Assembly (NCBI RefSeq): GCF_000499845.2
Contig: NC_023749.2
Coordinates: forward strand, 42,616,658 to 42,680,657
Direction of reading: 5' to 3'
DNA from: Phaseolus vulgaris
Taxonomy: Eukaryota; Streptophyta; Magnoliopsida; Fabales; Fabaceae
Length of the DNA: 64,000 nucleotides
Made by a program: the position numbers and the translations under genes. The notes beneath the pieces were generated by a model, which was not told the DNA's origin, ran no database searches, and was given only the letters and a program-made list of their open reading frames with translations. This document shows, in pieces, positions 49,340 to 63,158 of the stretch (position 1 is its first letter; each line of letters opens with the position of its first letter).

Positions 49340-51815
49340 TTTTTCTCAAATTCCATTTGAGTGCACCAAGGGTCTTGCCTCAAGTCCTATTAAAAACTAA
49401 CCCTTGAGGTTAACTCTTTCAAAAAAAAATTGTCATATGAAGCTTATGTTACCCTTGCTTTCAAAAAATCCACAACAAGGTAAAATAGTATGAAATTTGC
49501 TTCATCTACTAAAACTTCACCAAATATGAAGGAAAAGGTACTGAAGTTGGAAAATGAGCACACAACTTCATAAAACCAAATGCAAAACATTGTTTGCCTA
49601 CATTGCTTCTAGACAATTGGTTCCAGAACACTGGATTGGTACATGCCTCTGTTAATGATATATAACTTAGTAGTTTACTTAAGAAATTATTTAAATCTTC
49701 TTTATGTAATATTGTTGTCTTAATTTATTTTATAAACATTGAAATTGAATAACTTACAATTATTATTTATTTATTTCATGCATTAGATGTTAGAAGTGGT
49801 GTTCCATCATCAAATAAAATAAGAGGATCAAGCCAAGGAAGCAATCCTAATTAAGATGTCTTATGATAATGACAAAACTTTGTGTTTTTTTTGTTCAAAT
49901 GTTAACTATTTGGTGATGTACTTTGACAATGTGAACTTTTTTTGTAACTTTTTCTCAATGGCAAGGAATGACTGCATTGATTAATATAATTTTATGTATT
50001 TTTATTATTTCATTAGTAATTATAAAAAATAGATTTTATTAAAGTATGCGATTATAATGTGGTGGATAAATTACAAATGATTTAATATTCAAATTACGAA
50101 AATTGGAAGTAACGTATTACATTTCAGAATTTATTATAATAATGATCATTAGATATGTCATAATATAACGTTAATAATGGTGTCTACATGCACCATTCTT
50201 TACATTGAAATCATTTTTCGATTAAAGACAATACGACAATTTTAACTAACATTATTTACAACATTAAAATGTCGCTTTATACAATATATTAAAGGGTGGT
50301 GTTGCGGGAGCTCCAACTAGATCTCTATCTTATACTTTGTGGCGCCAATATTTATGGTGGTATGTGAAACCACCACAAGCATATATAGTGACATTTATAA
50401 GTGACAATATATACAAAAATAATTGTCACCATAAACACGATTTTTTTAGTGAGACTGTAGTGGACATTTTAATCAATTACAAATTTAATCGATTGATATT
50501 ATTTAAAACATGTGTTCAATCCATTAAAACTGAAAGGATAAATTCTATTTATCTTTCTTTTACAATTTTTTCTGAATACATTTTGAAGTCTGAGTTTTTG
50601 AAAACATATTGAATTTTGAGAGAATTATTCTTCTAAATCCAATTTTTTTTTCTTGGAGCTTTGTTTTCGTGTTCTTCAGATCAACTTAGGTTAAGAGGTT
50701 ATTCACTTGAATTTTTCATATTCAACTTGATCTTGTTGTAATCAGGCGATATTGTTCCTTTGTTTAGTTTTGCTTTACAATGTCTGGTCTTGATTGGATA
50801 GATTTCCAGTTTTGATTCTGTAATAGGTGTTATAGGGGTTAAAGAACACTCTTGTAAGGTTCAAGAAATGTGTTTTTTTTATGTATCTTATTCTTTGTGT
50901 TTAGATTGACTTATTTGGTTAAGTGACTAGATGTAACTCTTGTTTAAGAGTGAAACCGTATAAACATTATTATGTATTCTTCTTTTTCTCTCTGTATTTC
51001 ATCATATTTCCATGCATTTAAATTTGGAATTCAAAGTTTAGTATGAACATTTATTTATTTAGTGGATATGAAAGAGAAGTGACTGACCATTATGTTAGAG
51101 TAGTAAAAAATATTTAAGACTTTATATGAGTCATAATTTTATTATACACAGTTATGACTTCATGGTAAAGATTCTGATATATGATGTTTTATTAAGGATT
51201 ATGGAGTATGGAAAATCAAGTAAGGGTTATTTAATTATGAGATTTTCTAATTTTAAGGACTATAAGAATAGTAATTTAAAACCTATGATTGTGATGGTGG
51301 TAATTGATTATCAGATTGAATGAATTGTGAAGAGTTATTACATTTATCTTTTTAAAGAAATTTGTTAGAGGGTAATGTGTACATGCATTTAAACTTTTGT
51401 TGATCTGAATTTAGTGAAATTTAAACTAACTTCCTTTGAATTCATATAATTTTTTTAAGTAAGAAAATAAGGTTTGTATTGAGAATTTTACTATTCCAAT
51501 AGACGCATTCTCATTAAAATTCATTGATGAAGTTGTTGTAACTTATTATAACTCTTGCTAGAAATAATAAAGTCAAAGAAAATAGGCTAAGATGTCCACA
51601 AATAAAATTAACAAGATCATTAAACAATCAAAAAAATGCTAAGTGATACAAAATATAATTTTATACAATTTTATGTAATTTCTATAATCTATAAACTAAT
51701 ATAATTTTATACAATCTATATAATTTTATATAATATTACATAATTTTGTATAATTTAATAATTTAATAGAACAACTTTTTATATAATTTTTTGTAAAAAT
51801 ATATAATTTTATAAT
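49340..51815. other. AT-rich stretch without recognised genes
   Basis: The short ORFs here have the composition of random AT-rich DNA. Nothing is supported. Confidence 0.5.
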
Positions 51816-51817
51816 AT

Positions 51818-52205
51818 TGTTCTTGCCGATTGATCTCGGTCGGACTAGATGGTGAGCTACTCTTACCTTAAACCCCTTTTATAAACATTCCTTCAACAAT
51901 TTTTATCAACCATTTCAACAGTAAAACATTATCTTAATGTGCACATTTATTTTCGGGTGCTATGTCACATCATTCCTAACAACTTTTATTTGTATTTAAA
52001 AGATATGCACTTTAACTAATTCAACTATTCCTTCTATTATTTTTACTTTAATTATCTTTTTTGTATAGGCTACCAAACATCTGGGTCGACCTAACGTGCC
52101 ATTGGGCCCATACCTGCTCCAGGCCAAGCTGAGTATAACTTTAACTAACTGAGCTTACTATGCTTAAGTGTTTGGACCAAAGATACGAGCACCTCTTGTC
52201 ACTAC
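51818..52205. repeat. Dispersed repeat, copy 2 (TTGTTCTTG type)
   Basis: A GC-richer island in AT-rich DNA. It shares TTGTTCTTG and '..tttcgggtgct' with 22707-23208 and also contains 'gggtcgacctaacgtgcc'. It is probably an LTR fragment. Confidence 0.35.
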
Positions 52206-53214
52206 AAATATATATAATTTTATAGAATTTGATAATTGTATACAATTTTATCTAATTTATATACATAAATGTGTGTTTATCATTTTATTATATAATATAT
52301 TGATAATTTTATAAAATTGATATAATTTATGGACAATGATAATCAGCTAATTTTTTAGTTTTTGAATTTAAATTCCTTAAATGTTAATAGGATATGAAAG
52401 GGTAGTGGACAATTTTGTTATGTAGTGAAAAAAAATAATCAAAATGTATTGAATTTTATTGGTTGATAATATTGTTTGAATTATTGGTTATATTATATAT
52501 GTAGTTCATATTTACTTAATGAAAAATAAAAATGCTTTATTAAGAAGAAAAATATTTTAAAAAAAGGTAAAATATTTATTTTATTGTGAACTAAAGAGGA
52601 AGAGATATTATAATTCATTTCGTTGTTTACTAAATTCAACTATACATCATGGTGAATTATTAGTCTTTAGGAGTATAATTCTTCTTCATCAAGAAAAAAT
52701 GTTAGAATTTCTATATTTCTTTTGTATTTTAATATTTTTTTTCATGATTTGATTTCTTATTTTGTAATATTTCATTTTTAATAACAATAATATAAGAAAA
52801 GTGGAAAACATGTCTTCCAAAAGACAAGACTTATTCAATGAATATCTTACCATAGGGAGACTTTATCTTATGTGAAAATTTGTTTACCCATATAAACACT
52901 TGTAATTGAACTTTAGAGTCAAGAGCGTTTCAAATACTTCTTAATTATGATGATTAAGTACAGAATGAAATCAATATGATTTATCATTATATATTTGAAA
53001 ATTTACAATAACTACATGTTAAATAATCTATAAATTATTCAGTTTATCATATTTTTAAATTTTTATTTATTATATTTTTAAAGGTTTACGTTCTCGTATT
53101 ATTAATTATATTAATCTAATTATTTATTTTATAATCTCATGTTATATTATATTATTTATTTTAATTTTTTTTTGTCTTTTACAACTCATTTTGTAACAAC
53201 ATGTTTTTTCTAAA

Positions 53215-54575
53215 AAAAAAACCCTGCACACATTATTCTTCCTTATCTCCATTCTCTCTCTCCAATTCTCTTCTCTCCCTCTCTCTTAATTTCTCTCCCA
53301 ATCTTCATCTATTTTAGAATTTGATCATACCACGTTGTAGCTGGCGAGTTAAGGAACATTTCTACCCGATCAGATTTTCAAACAGAGTAAGTTCATTTTT
53401 ACTCTAAATATCCTTTGTTCTCTGTTTTTCCTTAGGATTAGTCATCAATCTTGGTGAGGTTAGTTGAGAAGTTTAATCCTCTCAACTTATTCTATTATAT
53501 ACTGAAATTTTGTTCTGTTTGGATAATTTGCATTAGGCCTGTAAATCTTGAAGCTTATCCAAACGGTGAGGAATAAAATTCTAAAAGTTGCTTGGAAAGC
53601 AAGCAATTGAGGTAAGGGAAGCTAAATTTAATTTTTAATAGCACCCTAGGATAGAAGATCTGAATGCGGAAGGGACGTGGTCCCAATATTCAATTTCTCT
53701 TGCAGGGATGTTGTGTGTTTATTTATATTGGGTTGTTTGTTTATATATTATTTAAATTTGTGGAAATATTGGGTTTTGATGATTTAGTATTAAAGTGTAT
53801 TTTTTTTATGTCAAATAAACTTTTGAATATTGTGGATAACTTTTTGAATGATATTGTATGACGAAATGGTATGAAATTGAATTCATACATTTGAGATAAT
53901 GTATGGACTGATGTTTACTGTGTATTAAGTATTGATGCCTATGTGGTAACAGAGATCTCCGAGCTTCACTGATGATCTAAGTCACATAGACTAAGATATC
54001 AGGTGGTGAGAAGCTGATGGGGGAGTTCATGCACACCGTGACATATGAGATGCACGGCTTGGGTTGTATTGAACTTACCCTGATCCTTTCTATTGGATTC
54101 GCTGGTAATCTTTGGATCAGGTGTTAGTCTCTAGTAGGTGGTAACGGCTTGGGTCTTCCGGAAGACGTTGTTTGTTGAATATCTTGGATGTGTAGATCCA
54201 TGTGAGATCTATGTGATTGTTTTAATGTTGGGATTTGAAGAAGATTGTATAATTTGAGAAATTGATCATGTAACTTGGTTTTCTCTTTTGATTTAATTGC
54301 GTATACTATAAAATTCTATTTTCACTAGCTTACCCTTGCTTTTCTTGCTGTGTTTGAACTGCGATGACTGTACTACGTACACGAGCAGATGATCTTACAG
54401 GTGTCTGAGGATCAGAAGAGTTTTAAGGCGTTGATTTTGAAACTTATATTGTAAATATTTGTATTTCCATATATCCTAATCACGTATTAGGAATGTTTTG
54501 AAAAACTGTAAGCTTGTACGGAAATATGTAGAACCGGTATTGTAATAGTTATATGTAAATTATGGGGTGTTACAC
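53215..54575 (+). repeat. Putative LTR or TRIM-like non-coding block
   Basis: A pyrimidine-rich leader (53220-53310) is followed by 'ggtgagaagctgatgggggagttcatgcac', G-rich sequence and an end TGGGGTGTTACA at ~54575. It recalls recurrent non-coding legume repeats, but no second LTR or target duplication was found. The 65-codon frame at 53664 is not convincing. Confidence 0.3.
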
Positions 54576-55409
54576 ATTTGACACATAAATTATTATTTAT
54601 TTATTTATTTGTTTTTTAATCAACAATAAAAAAATTATATACTTGGTACTCCAACGTACAATAAGCTTAGTTATTAGCTATTTGACACATAAATTGTAAT
54701 TCAAAAATGAATATCAAACTAAAATCTAAAATTACCATCAACTTTGATTATCTTAAATATAGTAGATGAAAACATCACGTCATTAAACTTTAACTAATTT
54801 TATTATTGGACGAGATGTTAGAACTTTTCAGTAATACCTTAAACTATAATTAATTGAGGAAGAAATTTAAACACGTTACGTTTTCTCAAGTTATAGGCTT
54901 TTTGTACAGAGGATAAGTTGGGTATGTTTCTAAAAATTTTAAGCAAGAAAATTACATGTTTAATCATGTATTGATTTCTCGATAACATTATAATTTAATA
55001 AATAATTATTCTCCCATGATTATAGAATATTTTATTTATTACTGTTTCATTATTGTTTTTATAATTGATATTTGTAAATTATTATAGATGGAGCATAAAT
55101 TAATGTTTCTACAAATTATATATTAAATCAATTTTTTTATTTCTTTTCTCTCTATTTATTTCCATGTATACAAATAAAGAAACTAATTAATATTAATAAG
55201 AGGAAAATTTTCCTAATCTTACTCCATTATACATATGCAAAAAATTCAAAATAAAAAAAATAGAAATTTATTAAATACACACTACTACTTAAATTTCATT
55301 TAATACATTTTTACTTGATTTAGATATATGAAAAAAATACTAGTCTTTTACCATTTTATTTAAAATTGTATGATGACTACTATTATTAAAAGAATTATTA
55401 TAGAAGGAA

Positions 55410-55440
<31 letters not shown>

Positions 55441-56918
55441 CGTAACACTTACAATTAATGGAGAATTAATGGAGAAGATTTTGAACACGTAAAGTTTCAC
55501 AGGCTAAAATGTCATTAAGATTCTAAGCTTCAAGAAAATGACATTTTAATAGTCTTGAAAATATTATATTTTATGCATAAATTTCTCTGTTACTCTCTCA
55601 TAATATTTTAATTTTTTTAAAACTAAAATAGTTTTCTTATTACAGACTATTATTAATGGAGCATAAAAATATTCCCAGAATTATTTCAGATTAAATCAAT
55701 TTTTTACTTGATTTTTTTATTTAAATTTTTCTATGTACGCAAATAGATATTAAACAATAAAAGGAGATTATTAGATTTTTAATCCATTAAATATATGCAA
55801 AATATTAAAAATAGAAAAGTATTAAATACAACTAAATTTAATGTTTTTATACCTGTTTCCTTGAGATTGTATCGCTCGTTAAAAGATTTTACTTTAGAAG
55901 GAAATATTACAACTTTTATCGATATGCAAGCATTAAATGAGTAGTTGCGTCTTTTAAAATTCTAAGCGACCATGGTATGTCGTTTAATAATCTCTTTCTT
56001 TCTTAAAAATATTATATTTTATTTATTAAATACTTTATCTTCATTATTGTTTCATGATTATAAAATATAAAATATTTATCTGCAGTTTTATTATTATTTT
56101 TAAAATTAAATATATTTTTTCATGTATTATAAGGTGAAAATGGTTTTATATCTAGTTAAAATTTTAGACCTTCTAAATATCATAATAAAAAAATTATTTG
56201 AATGAATATCTTATCAATGTTTTTTTAAAATAACAAACCAATTGCTAGTGTTTAGTATGTTATAATATTATATCATCCACTACAACAATAAGTTAACATA
56301 AAATATTTTAATTTTTAACATCCTAATAGTGTAACTCATTCTAATAATTTCCTTATTATAATTATAAAAAAATCTATAATTTAAACTATAAACGCACAAA
56401 ACAATTTTGCATCAAAATACAATAACAAAAAACATATTTAACACTTATTTTTATATTCATTACAAATGTAAATTATTATAAAGAACACAAATTAAAATCT
56501 TTACAAAACTATTTTAGTTAAATAAAATTCGTCCTTAATTATTTTTACTTAACTTTTTTATCTTTATTTATATATGCACACAAAAAACAACTAATTAATA
56601 TTAATAAAAGAAAATACTCATAACCATTAAATATATTATATTTTTTTAATGAAAATAGGAATATATTACATACATTCCGAAAATAAAATTTAAATATTAC
56701 AATTCCATGTAATATATTTAACATTAAAATAATTAAATATGTAGATATAACCATTCGTATTTTTCTTATTTTTACACACTAAAGTGTCTAGGCATATTGG
56801 TTAGTGTAAAGAATATGTATGAAGCATGACAGAAATATAGTCACTAATTTTAATCATAAACCATAATTCTAATTGAAATCTCTACTTACTCATCTTAATT
56901 TATGATTTTTGAACTATT

Positions 56919-56949
<31 letters not shown>

Positions 56950-57400
56950 CCACTTTACATAACAATTTATTAAAATAACCTAATTTTGTCACTAAATGCG
57001 TTAGTTGGATTAAGATAAAGAGTAATTGATTTGAGAATAAATTAGTGCGAATATTTAATCTTTTATTAAAATATAAAAAAAATCATTCAATTTAATATTA
57101 TTCTAGATGGTTAAAAGTTTATTGTAGTGGTGGAAATTACATTTTATTTATTTCCAAAAAATATGTTACGAAATAAGGAGATTCTAAATTTGAGGATCCA
57201 GAGTGTTTTTCATTCATTAAAGTTGCAAGATTGTATAAAATGAATTTTTTTAATGTAAGGAACGAAATTTGTAACTACTTGTATTCGAGATATACAAAAA
57301 TATGGATAATAATATAAAAATCCAATCATATAAAAGGTAATCCAGTAAAATCAGACATAATGTAATCAAATAAAATGCAATCATATAACTCAGATATACA
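54576..57400. other. Very AT-rich stretch
   Basis: (TA)n runs lie at ~55411-55436 and ~56923-56950. No gene is recognised. Confidence 0.5.
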
Positions 57401-57569
57401 TATTAATAATTATTTGAATGATACATTTCATAATCAAATATATCTCTTATTCATCTTTTCAACACTCCAGTCCAGACCCAAAAAGACCTATAAATACATA
57501 TCAGTTCTATAGGGAGTACTCACTCAATTCTCACACTCATATACTTATAATTTTCTATGCTCGTAGTTA

Positions 57570-58582
57570 CTTAAGCATCAGAGAATCTTTTGTAGGCGGA
57601 TCTACCCATGTCATTTGCGACAAACTCGACAATCCCTTCTTAGAGTCATAACTCAATTTGCAAGGCCGACCACCTCCATCTACCGTGGGAGAGTAACACT
57701 CTTTTCATGTAAGAACATTTGGTGTCCACCGTGGGGTCAAGTAACTGTTTTTTCGACCACAAGTCTTGTGGTATTAACTAGAAGAAAAATTGTTGCCCTT
57801 CATCAATGATCTCCAAGATGAATCCACCACTAGACGTAGCCCTAATGCCATAAATCCAAGTTCTTTTTCAAAAAAAATGAGAAAACTCTTTAGAATGCTA
57901 TATCAGGAATGGATAGCAAGTTTGATAAAAAAAGACTTCGAGCTTTTTAAGCAATAACATTAGGCTGAAATGAGTTAACATTGGAACGAGTTATAAGTTA
58001 TACATGAGCAACTCGTTATACAAGAACATGATCAAGCAACTCATTGATCCTAAAAGAAAGCATAAGATTGTGTCAATTAGGTTGTAGAGTCTCAACTGAT
58101 CCCTACCTCTAATCCTACCATCATGGGGGACACCCACTCTAAGACTCTTGGAACCACCATGCACAAGTGGAGTTGTGAACATGATTACAGACTGATGGAA
58201 AATCCCAAGCTAATGGTTCTATGTTGAGGCCCTCTCTAAGGGGGAAAAACAACTTTTCAAGTCCATTCCAAATCCCCCGTTGAATGAGGCTATGAAAGCA
58301 AACCTTACAGATTTTTATCCCTTCACACCATCCGTCATGAAAGCTTGACTTTCCTAAAAGTGGAAGTGTTGAGTGTGGAAAAGTACATTGGGACATCAAA
58401 TCCAAAAGCCCATGTCAAGGCATATTTTACTTGAGCTAATCTCTTCTTAAAGGACTTGGGAGTACATTGTAGGCTCTTTCTAACTACCATTGCAAAACCA
58501 TCTTTAGAATGGTAATATTCTCTACCAACAAACTCCATTGATTCATTTGACACCTTTTTTTCAAGGCTTTTAGCCTGTTTTT
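57570..58582 (+). pseudogene. Ty3/gypsy LTR end, primer-site region and gag remnant
   Basis: An LTR end is followed by 'catttggtgtccaccgtgggg' (57715-57736, in part), the usual leader start of Tat/Athila-type gypsy elements. A degraded gag follows with VEVLSVEKYIGTSNPKAHVK, then TTIAKPSLEW and SIDSFDTFFSRLLACFSK. This matches the retrotransposon gag domain order. Several stops are present. It ends where the 58585 repeat begins. Confidence 0.65.
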
Positions 58583-58584
58583 CC

Positions 58585-58782
58585 AAGTGTCAATTGCACT
58601 TTCACTTAGGGTTTGTCTAGATATTTTTGTCTCACTGCATTACTTTGCTTTTATTTTTTTTTCGTCTTTCTTTATTGGTTTCTTGCTTTTAGGTCTCCAT
58701 GACACCTAGGGCAAATGTTTCTTTACATTGTAGTAGACCTTAGTTTGGTTCTAGGGTTCATTTCTTGCGCACACACACACTT
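58585..58782 (+). repeat. Leader-type repeat shared with 19255-19455, cut by the copia LTR
   Basis: It shares 'gtgtca.tt.cactttcacttagg', 'tctccatgacacctaggg' and 'cacacacactt' with 19255-19455. At 19449 the sequence goes on as 'gtgtatgc', but here the copia LTR starts right after 'cacacacactt'. This marks the copia insertion point. Confidence 0.65.
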
Positions 58783-59853
58783 TGTTAGAATTATAGGCCT
58801 TAAACAAGAGAAGAGGGTGAATTGGTTTTGAAAGATTTTCACAAGTATTGAAGGTAGAGTGAAAGACTATGAAGAATCAATCAATTAGAAAACTGTTCAT
58901 CCAAAGAGAAAACTATTTTTAGTTTGATTCTAGAAAATCAACCACTTTGTTTTTTAGAAACAACCGGTTGTTTATACCAGCAATTTAGAAAATCAAAGCT
59001 AAAGTAGTTTAATGAGTGTAAGGATAGAGAAATTCACACAAGATGTTTATATTAGTTCACTCTTAACCAAGAGTTACATCCATTCCTCAGCTAACCACTA
59101 AGAATTCATTATGTAATCAAACCTAGATTACACAACACACACCAAGAATGATGATCTTGAACCCCTCAAGAACACACACCACTCTTTGGAAAAACACAAT
59201 TTCCAAAACAAGCCTTTGAAACTGCACCACACCAGATCACATAGAAATACAATGATTAAGGAAGAAGGGAATAAAATACGCCTGGGTAAAATCAAAGATT
59301 AAAGTACATAATTACAAGACAATCCTATTCCACACTTGAGATGATCCAAAAGCTCTTTGAAATCTTGAAAACTAATTTTGATTGATCTCTCTTTCTTAGT
59401 TAATGACCAGGAGCGTAAAACAACCATTTTATATTCCAATCAGATTGTCAAACTTGTTAAATCAAGAACCAAAAGCAGTTTGAATCATTTAAAACAAATA
59501 GAAACAACTTGACAAAATCCTGTTAAGGTTTTTAGAAAAACAACCAGTTGAATTATCGAAACAACCCGTTGATTTGGTTTGACAACAAAGTTAAACAAAG
59601 TCAAGCTTTTCAAATCCTTTTCAAAATCCACTAAGTGTAAAACAACCGGTTGAATCGACATTTCAACAGGTTGAAATTTCACACTCTTTAGAAAACACAT
59701 CTTTTTCAAAAGGATTAAGATTCAATTAACCTTGAATCATCATAAAGAGTGGATTAACAATTCAAAGACTACTAGGCACACACAGAAAACCAGCAGCAAA
59801 GGTCTTCAAGCATTCCTCTTGGATTTGGAGACATGAATGCACCTTGTTCAACA
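58783..59853 (-). repeat. 3' LTR of a Maximus/SIRE-like copia element (1071 bp)
   Basis: In minus sense it starts TGTTGAACAAGG (59853) and ends ..TTCTAACA (58783), so it has TG..CA ends. A polypurine tract (AGGGGAAGA, minus strand, ~59855-59863) precedes it. It contains intact and one-mismatch copies of CAACCGGTTG near 58962, 59549, 59571 and 59642, plus a half-decayed one near 59666. The second LTR is not in the window. Confidence 0.75.
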
Positions 59854-60240
59854 ATCTTCCCCTATTTGATGAAGACAAATCCCTAGTTTGCATGTGTTGT
59901 AGTGTTTGAATTTGATAAATCCTACAAAACAAAATTTGTGCATATACAAGGCATACATAGCAGCAGGATAGCCCAGGTTTAAAGACACACAAGAACAAGT
60001 TTTTTGCATAAGCCTTTAAGCAGAAAAACCAGTAAAACAAAGTGTAAAATCAATGCAGAATTGAGTGCAGACCAATATGTGTATATCAAAGATATAACAT
60101 CATAATAAAACAAAATAAAGCACCATAGAGTGTAGCAACAAAATACAACACAGAAACCACCAATTCTCCCCCTATTTGTCTTTGCAAATATAATAGGAGA
60201 AGAGAACCTAGCCACATAAAACTCATGATGATCCCTTTAA
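59854..60240 (-). mobile_element. copia 3' untranslated region with two polypurine-like tracts
   Basis: In minus sense a first tract (AAATAGGGGGAGAA, ~60165-60178) and a second one next to the LTR (AAATAGGGGAAGAT) bracket ~300 bp of non-coding sequence. This layout resembles SIRE/Maximus type elements. Confidence 0.6.
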
Positions 60241-61376
60241 GGTTGCTCTGTATAGTAGCCCAAAATTCAGAATACAACATCGACTGCAATAGGTAAAATG
60301 ATTGCCAAAGCACCAGGTTTTATCATCTCTTGTAATGATGCAGATGCTACAATAGCAACATAGCGACCATAACTAGTTTTTCCTTGTAATCCATTATACC
60401 AGACCTCTTAATGAACTGCCTTCTCCCTTCATTCACAACCTCTTGCGCAGTTCTGCCAACAACATAATAGGCCCAAGCACTAAAGACAAATACAAGCATA
60501 GAACCTAGCAAACCACAGATGAAAACTTTCAGGAATTGCAATATCAACCTGTTTGAAAGGTTCACGAGCAAAAGCAACAACCTCATCCATATAAACACTA
60601 AACAAAAGGAAAGATGAAACAACAACAGAACTAATAGCAAAGCCTTTGGTGGTAAATTTGGTTGTGTTTCCTATTGCATCAAGGACATCTGTTATCTCTC
60701 GAACACTTTCAAGCTACTGACTCATTTCCATAATTTCTCCTGCATTATCAGCTATTGGGCCAAACATATCCATTGTAAGAATATAGGCAGTGGTGCTTAG
60801 CATTTGCATTGTTTCCACAACAGTGCCAAACAACCCACCAGTTAGGATTCCTACTACATCTACTAATCCAGAGGTGTGACCGAGCCAGAAAATCGAGATA
60901 ATTGACACATTGATGACAAGGACAAGAAGAGCAGTAGATTTCCAGACCCAAACTGACTCCAGCAATTATATTAGTCCCATGGCAGTGGAGTTGAAAAGGG
61001 TCAATATGCGCACAAGCTCATGCTTGTAGTCAGTATAATACATGGCAATCCAAACAAAAATGTACGCAGTGATAATACAAATCAACCCACACAAGGAAAT
61101 ATTTAACCAAGCTGAAGGTGCTTGATTAGTGTAAAGTAACAAACGACTAGACAAACCAAACGCCAGAATAGCTAAGACTATCATTATAGAATATCCTTTT
61201 TGAAGAATTGTCATTGGATCCTCCACTGGAGCAATTACTCTAGTTTCATGTGTACCCCGATTAGAAAATATTCCAACTGATGATACTATCAAGTCGAACG
61301 AGTGAACAACAAGAGGAAACAAGATGAAGCCCGAAAGATCTACTAAAAGAAAGAAAGATAAAATCCTATGTATCAC
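60241..61376 (-). pseudogene. Type II vacuolar H+-pyrophosphatase (AVP2/AVPL1-like) fragment, no introns
   Basis: The functional enzyme is a polytopic proton pump driven by pyrophosphate hydrolysis, found in Golgi or vacuolar membranes. This copy covers only a central ~370 residues: GFILFPLVVHSFDLIVSSVG, VIAPVEDPMTILQKGYS, SIFWLGHTSGLVD, LTMDMFGPIADNA-E, SVREITDVLDAIGNTT, YMDEVVAFAREPFKQVDIAI, REMIKPGALAI-type SLQEMIKPGALAI. It has frameshifts near 60990, 60920 and 60560 and stops at 60714-60716 and near 60290, so it is dead. The acidic motif IADNAGG has Gly to Glu. No intron interrupts the ~1.1 kb. Similarity stops abruptly at ~60240, where copia 3' sequence of the same orientation begins. 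Confidence 0.85.
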
Positions 61377-63150
61377 AAAGACTTAAAATCAAGAAAATGA
61401 AGGAAGGAAAGTGATAGAAAAAAAATAAACACAAAAAAGTAAATGCTAGTGAAAGTAAACTAGTCAAATCTTAAGGTGAAAGTGCAGTTGACATTAAGAG
61501 CCCATTGGCACACTTCCCCTACTAATGCACGTGTAAACTATAATAATGTCCATCCTAATGTGGAGGGTGTAATGAAAATTGTCCACTGAAATTTTATTTG
61601 TCTCCTTATCTTCCTTTAAAAATTTCTTCAAAGTAAATTATTACCCTCATTGAAGAAGTACAAAAGTTATCTTCCTCGTACAAAGAGTTGAATCACCAAA
61701 CCCACAAAAAAAAAAAATAAGTCCAAGAAACAAAAGCAAGAAAGAAAAAATTGGATAGTTAAACCAAATAGAAGTTAATGAGGCAAACAATAATGGAAAA
61801 CAAAAAATTCACAAACAAAAATTAAAGGTAAGAAGAAAAGTTAACACAAAACAAAATGAACCTAAGAATGACTCTAAAATGGGTTATAAAACAAAAATTT
61901 AGAGTAAATGGAACTGACTAGTCCATAATTTATGAAACATTTTTTAGCACGAATTTTTTTATGAAATTTTTATCCAAGAATCTCAACACAATTTGTGATC
62001 AAAATTAACAAATTTAAGGTCAAACGAATGAGTATTCAATTAAAAATAGTTAAAAAAATTTGACATATATAGTAAAGCACTAGGTCAAAGAAATGAACCT
62101 TTCTTTTAACTCTGACAAAGATGAATAAAAACTTTATTGCAAATTTTGTAGAACGAATTTGAGGCTCATATTTTAACCATGACTCGTCAACACACGAGGA
62201 AATTCCTAGCAAACATTTTGAATAAAAAAATCCAATGAATAAGGTGCAATAAATCTCAAACCGAAAGCTACAAAACTGGGAAACCTTTTTTTCTATACTC
62301 AAAACGTTCAAACTTTCCTTGTTTATAACTTTTTTAAGTATTTAAGTAAATGTTTTTAAAAAAATTCAATGTATGTTGAACTCAAAATAAAATTTCCAAA
62401 CTAGGGTATAAAGTTCACAAATATGGAAAAGAATAAAACCTAGGAATCCAATGTTATTAAGAACAAAACTACAAAACACAATGCAATTAGAGGTTGAAAA
62501 ATGTCCTTCTCTAATTGGAGACAAATGACCTTTTGGTATTGGTGGAAATCCTCTCCATTAAGGGGATGACCTGTGCACCCTTATTTATTCCTTGTCACTC
62601 CATGCTTTCTATTTGCACTCTAGTAATTTATTTGTGCACCCTAGATGTTCTAGAGTTGCATTAGGTTCAAGGAGGTCTAATTGTAACACTAGCTTGACTC
62701 TTTCTTTTTCTATTTACACCCTACTCTAATTGGCCCAATACATGGCCCATGAAAATTTTCTCCAAACATGGCCCAAATACAAGCCCAAAATAAAGTGTAT
62801 ACTACTTTATACAATGTTTATAAAACTATAGAAAATTGGACAAGCAGACAACAATTAATTGTCCCTAATATGAGATTCTTCTAAGCTCTTTTTCTACTTC
62901 CAATATTCTTAACCAAATGTTTCTAGGCTAAATGGGTTTTCATCATTAAGTAAAGGTTTCTAGAGTGCCTTGGAATTATTTTCAATCTATTCTAAAATTT
63001 GGCTTAGAAATACAAAGCCAGAAAAATACTATTATACTATTTACAAATTTATATAAGGTTAAGAGATAGAATAACTTTTATAAAGCTTTATAATCTTCTC
63101 TACCCTTAGCCTGAGTCATGGTGGCTAAATATGTTAGGATGATCCTCCAT
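61377..63150. other. AT-rich repeat-derived stretch
   Basis: The left part (61377-61490) is, on the minus strand, a diverged copy of the leader repeat seen at 19255 and 58585. The rest shows no gene. Confidence 0.4.
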
Positions 63151-63158
63151 CAACTAAG

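Noticed and set aside
53664..53861. Hydrophobic 65-codon ORF
   Set aside because: It lies inside a non-coding repeat-like block. The hydrophobicity follows from T-rich sequence.
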